Shown here: piece after piece, positions 62,966-64,000 of the stretch
How the letters are laid out: each line of letters begins with the position of its first letter
Numbering within the stretch: position 1 is the stretch's first letter
Assembly (NCBI GenBank): GCA_964619055.1
Contig: CAZUDB010000004.1
Coordinates: forward strand, 34,961-98,960
Source of the DNA: CAYVUM01 sp964619055
GTDB lineage: Bacteria > Pseudomonadota > Alphaproteobacteria > Rhodospirillales > Defluviicoccaceae
Direction: 5' to 3'
DNA: 64,000 nt
Translations under genes and position numbers: made by a program
The notes under the pieces: generated by a model
Told to the model about the DNA's origin: nothing
The model's input: the letters and a program-made list of their open reading frames with translations, nothing else
Databases searched by the model: none

Positions 62966-63535
62966 ACCGCGTCGATGGCTTCGCTAGCGATAGTCACGAC
63001 TAGCTCATCCTCCTGGATCAACGGTCGCGTGACCTAAAACAGCATCTATAGCGTGACGACAGCAAGCACCAACTCGGCGCCCGGCACGACGACATGCGCC
63101 ACCGACTCGATCGTATTGTGATCGTCCGCAAGTTCGCCGAAACCACGCGCCATTGGCAAGGCGGCACGGTTACCCGGTTCATTGACGAATCCGGTGCCAA
63201 ACGGGCCGATCGAGCCCGGCGGTCTATGTACTGCGCACCACGGCCCGTCACTCTGAGATCGATCGCGTCGGGATCGGCAGGGCCGATCATGTGGAGGCTG
63301 CGTGTCTGCAAGGAGAACCCCAGGGCCAACGCTTACAGGGGCGGAGGCAGGCGCTTGGCACGTTGACGAGCGGTGCTGTCAGCTTCGCGGCCAGCACCGG
63401 CGAGGCGTATCCGGCTCATTTGGGTCCGGATGACAGCAAGCGATGACGGACGTGCACACACAGCCAAGACCAGATTCAGACGACGGTCGAATAGACTTCG
63501 CTCTCGCAGCCGCTTTGCCGGCGTGCCAAACGGCG
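62966..63535 (-). pseudogene. Possible decayed gene (several coding-like fragments in different frames)
   Basis: No open gene covers this ~570-bp stretch. Reading the - strand, protein-like pieces appear in successive frames: GYASPVLAAKLTAPLVNVP near 63390, ALALGFSLQTRSLHMIGPAD then AIDLRVTGRGAQYIDRRA (63330-63200), and IGPFGTGFVNEPGNRAALPM ending AHVVVPGAELVLAVVTL with a stop at 63046. This pattern suggests one gene with two frameshifts. I cannot identify it, and the fragments could be chance. Confidence 0.35.
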
Positions 63536-64000
63536 TCAGGTGCGCAGTGGCCCCCGATCTGACGTCGGCGCGAGCGCCCTCAAGTCCGGTGCATGCTGCG
63601 ACGGGGTGAAATCCGGCGAGCCCTCGCGCGGGTAGTCGAGAGTGCCGTCGACCCGACCCCGGTCTTCTTTCGCAAACTCTGGGAACGGCAGACGACCCTG
63701 CTTGCGCCAAGCCTCAACCTCCTCCTCCGCGGCACGAGCACGCTCTTCATCGTATTCGAACGACATCGGCGGTTGCAGTTGCATGGGGAGCGCGAAGCCA
63801 GTGCCGGCGTCTTCCAGAATCCGCATGACGCGCAAAAGAAGATCCTCAAGGATGGCATGGTATTCGTTGATATCCGGTGTCAGCACATAGACGAACACGT
63901 CAAGCACGATGCCGTTTTCAGCCAAGCCGAATACCCGGACCCGGGCCGGATTGGGGGAGACCTTTGGGTGGGCGATCAGCATTTCGCGCATTTTGGCTAG
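63536..64000 (-). CDS. Mechanosensitive ion channel, MscS family (5' truncated by window)
   Basis: The frame is open to the window end, so the N-terminal and TM part is outside. The visible ~155 residues are the cytoplasmic C-terminal domain: MREMLIAHPKVSPNPARVRV, GLAENGIVLDVFVYVLTPD, EYHAILEDLLLRVMRILED and AGTGFALPMQL, typical of the MscS beta and alpha/beta domains. A ~75-residue charged tail follows. MscS channels release solutes on hypo-osmotic shock. Confidence 0.85.
   Translation of the reverse strand, partial: LAKMREMLIAHPKVSPNPARVRVFGLAENGIVLDVFVYVLTPDINEYHAILEDLLLRVMRILEDAGTGFALPMQLQPPMSFEYDEERARAAEEEVEAWRKQGRLPFPEFAKEDRGRVDGTLDYPREGSPDFTPSQHAPDLRALAPTSDRGPLRT

Noticed and set aside
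63333..63710. 125-aa open frame on - overlapping the MscS C-terminus
   Set aside because: Runs in a different frame over the recognised MscS domain and is Arg/Ala-rich without motifs.
1..64000. tRNA, rRNA, CRISPR or complete insertion sequence
   Set aside because: No cloverleaf-like gene, regularly spaced repeats or intact transposase with terminal repeats was found by reading; automated scans were not possible.

Overview
The window is about 64 kb of GC-rich chromosomal DNA from a Gram-negative bacterium. Gene content and order point to an alphaproteobacterium, probably of the broad Rhodospirillales type. The main indicators are the tlyA-dxs-ispA-xseB-histone-deacetylase block, the pdxH / DnaJ-like / fabI / aroC neighbourhood, the yfgM-bamB-der-uvrA block, TRAP permeases and a fused NfnAB-type transhydrogenase. 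This placement is an inference from gene content; no rRNA or tRNA gene was seen. Most of the sequence is densely coding housekeeping DNA. The 5' rubrerythrin gene and the 3' MscS gene are cut by the window ends.

Layout. 0-7 kb: a redox and stress block with rubrerythrin, NfnAB fusion and a second rubrerythrin on +, then SDR, tandem universal stress protein and an APH-kinase/P-loop fusion on -. 7-18 kb: cation efflux (CDF), pdxH, a small lipoprotein, the CbpA/CbpM co-chaperone pair, YihY, fabI, aroC, an AI-2E-type permease, and two tandem paralogous lytic transglycosylases, the second behind an excellent sigma-54 promoter match. 17.7-22.7 kb: isoprenoid precursor genes with tlyA, xseB and a deacetylase. 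22.9-28.3 kb: TetR regulator facing an RND efflux pair, with a clear operator. 28.3-34.2 kb: a polyphosphate locus, with Ppx/GppA divergent from a PPK2-type phosphotransferase and PPK1. 34.4-43.5 kb: thiol-redox genes (DsbD-like protein, two redoxins sharing an unusual C-terminal Cys motif), a second Usp, an orphan solute-binding protein, a cupin, CobD-like and MarC. 43.5-50.2 kb: yfgM-bamB-der-uvrA. 50.4-53.3 kb: two TRAP permeases without a binding protein, and an exported MsrA. 53.4-58.7 kb: a decayed IS3-type transposase remnant, a second RND pair with no local regulator, and an AT-rich spacer unlike the rest of the window. 58.7-64 kb, all on -: GntP permease, patatin-like phospholipase, an unrecognised membrane-anchored protein with His/Asn-Cys motifs, a probable decayed gene and the end of an MscS channel.

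Functional themes are peroxide, thiol and methionine-oxidation defence (rubrerythrins, NfnAB, DsbD, redoxins, MsrA), stress and energy storage (Usp proteins, polyphosphate enzymes) and envelope homeostasis (BamB, lytic transglycosylases, RND pumps, MscS). The most promising unexplained items are the GntP-patatin-unknown Cys protein run, the sigma-54-linked transglycosylase pair, the paired C-terminal GCSxK redoxins with a DsbD partner, and the accessory-looking RND module bounded by an IS remnant and an AT-rich tract. No CRISPR array, prophage or complete insertion sequence was found.
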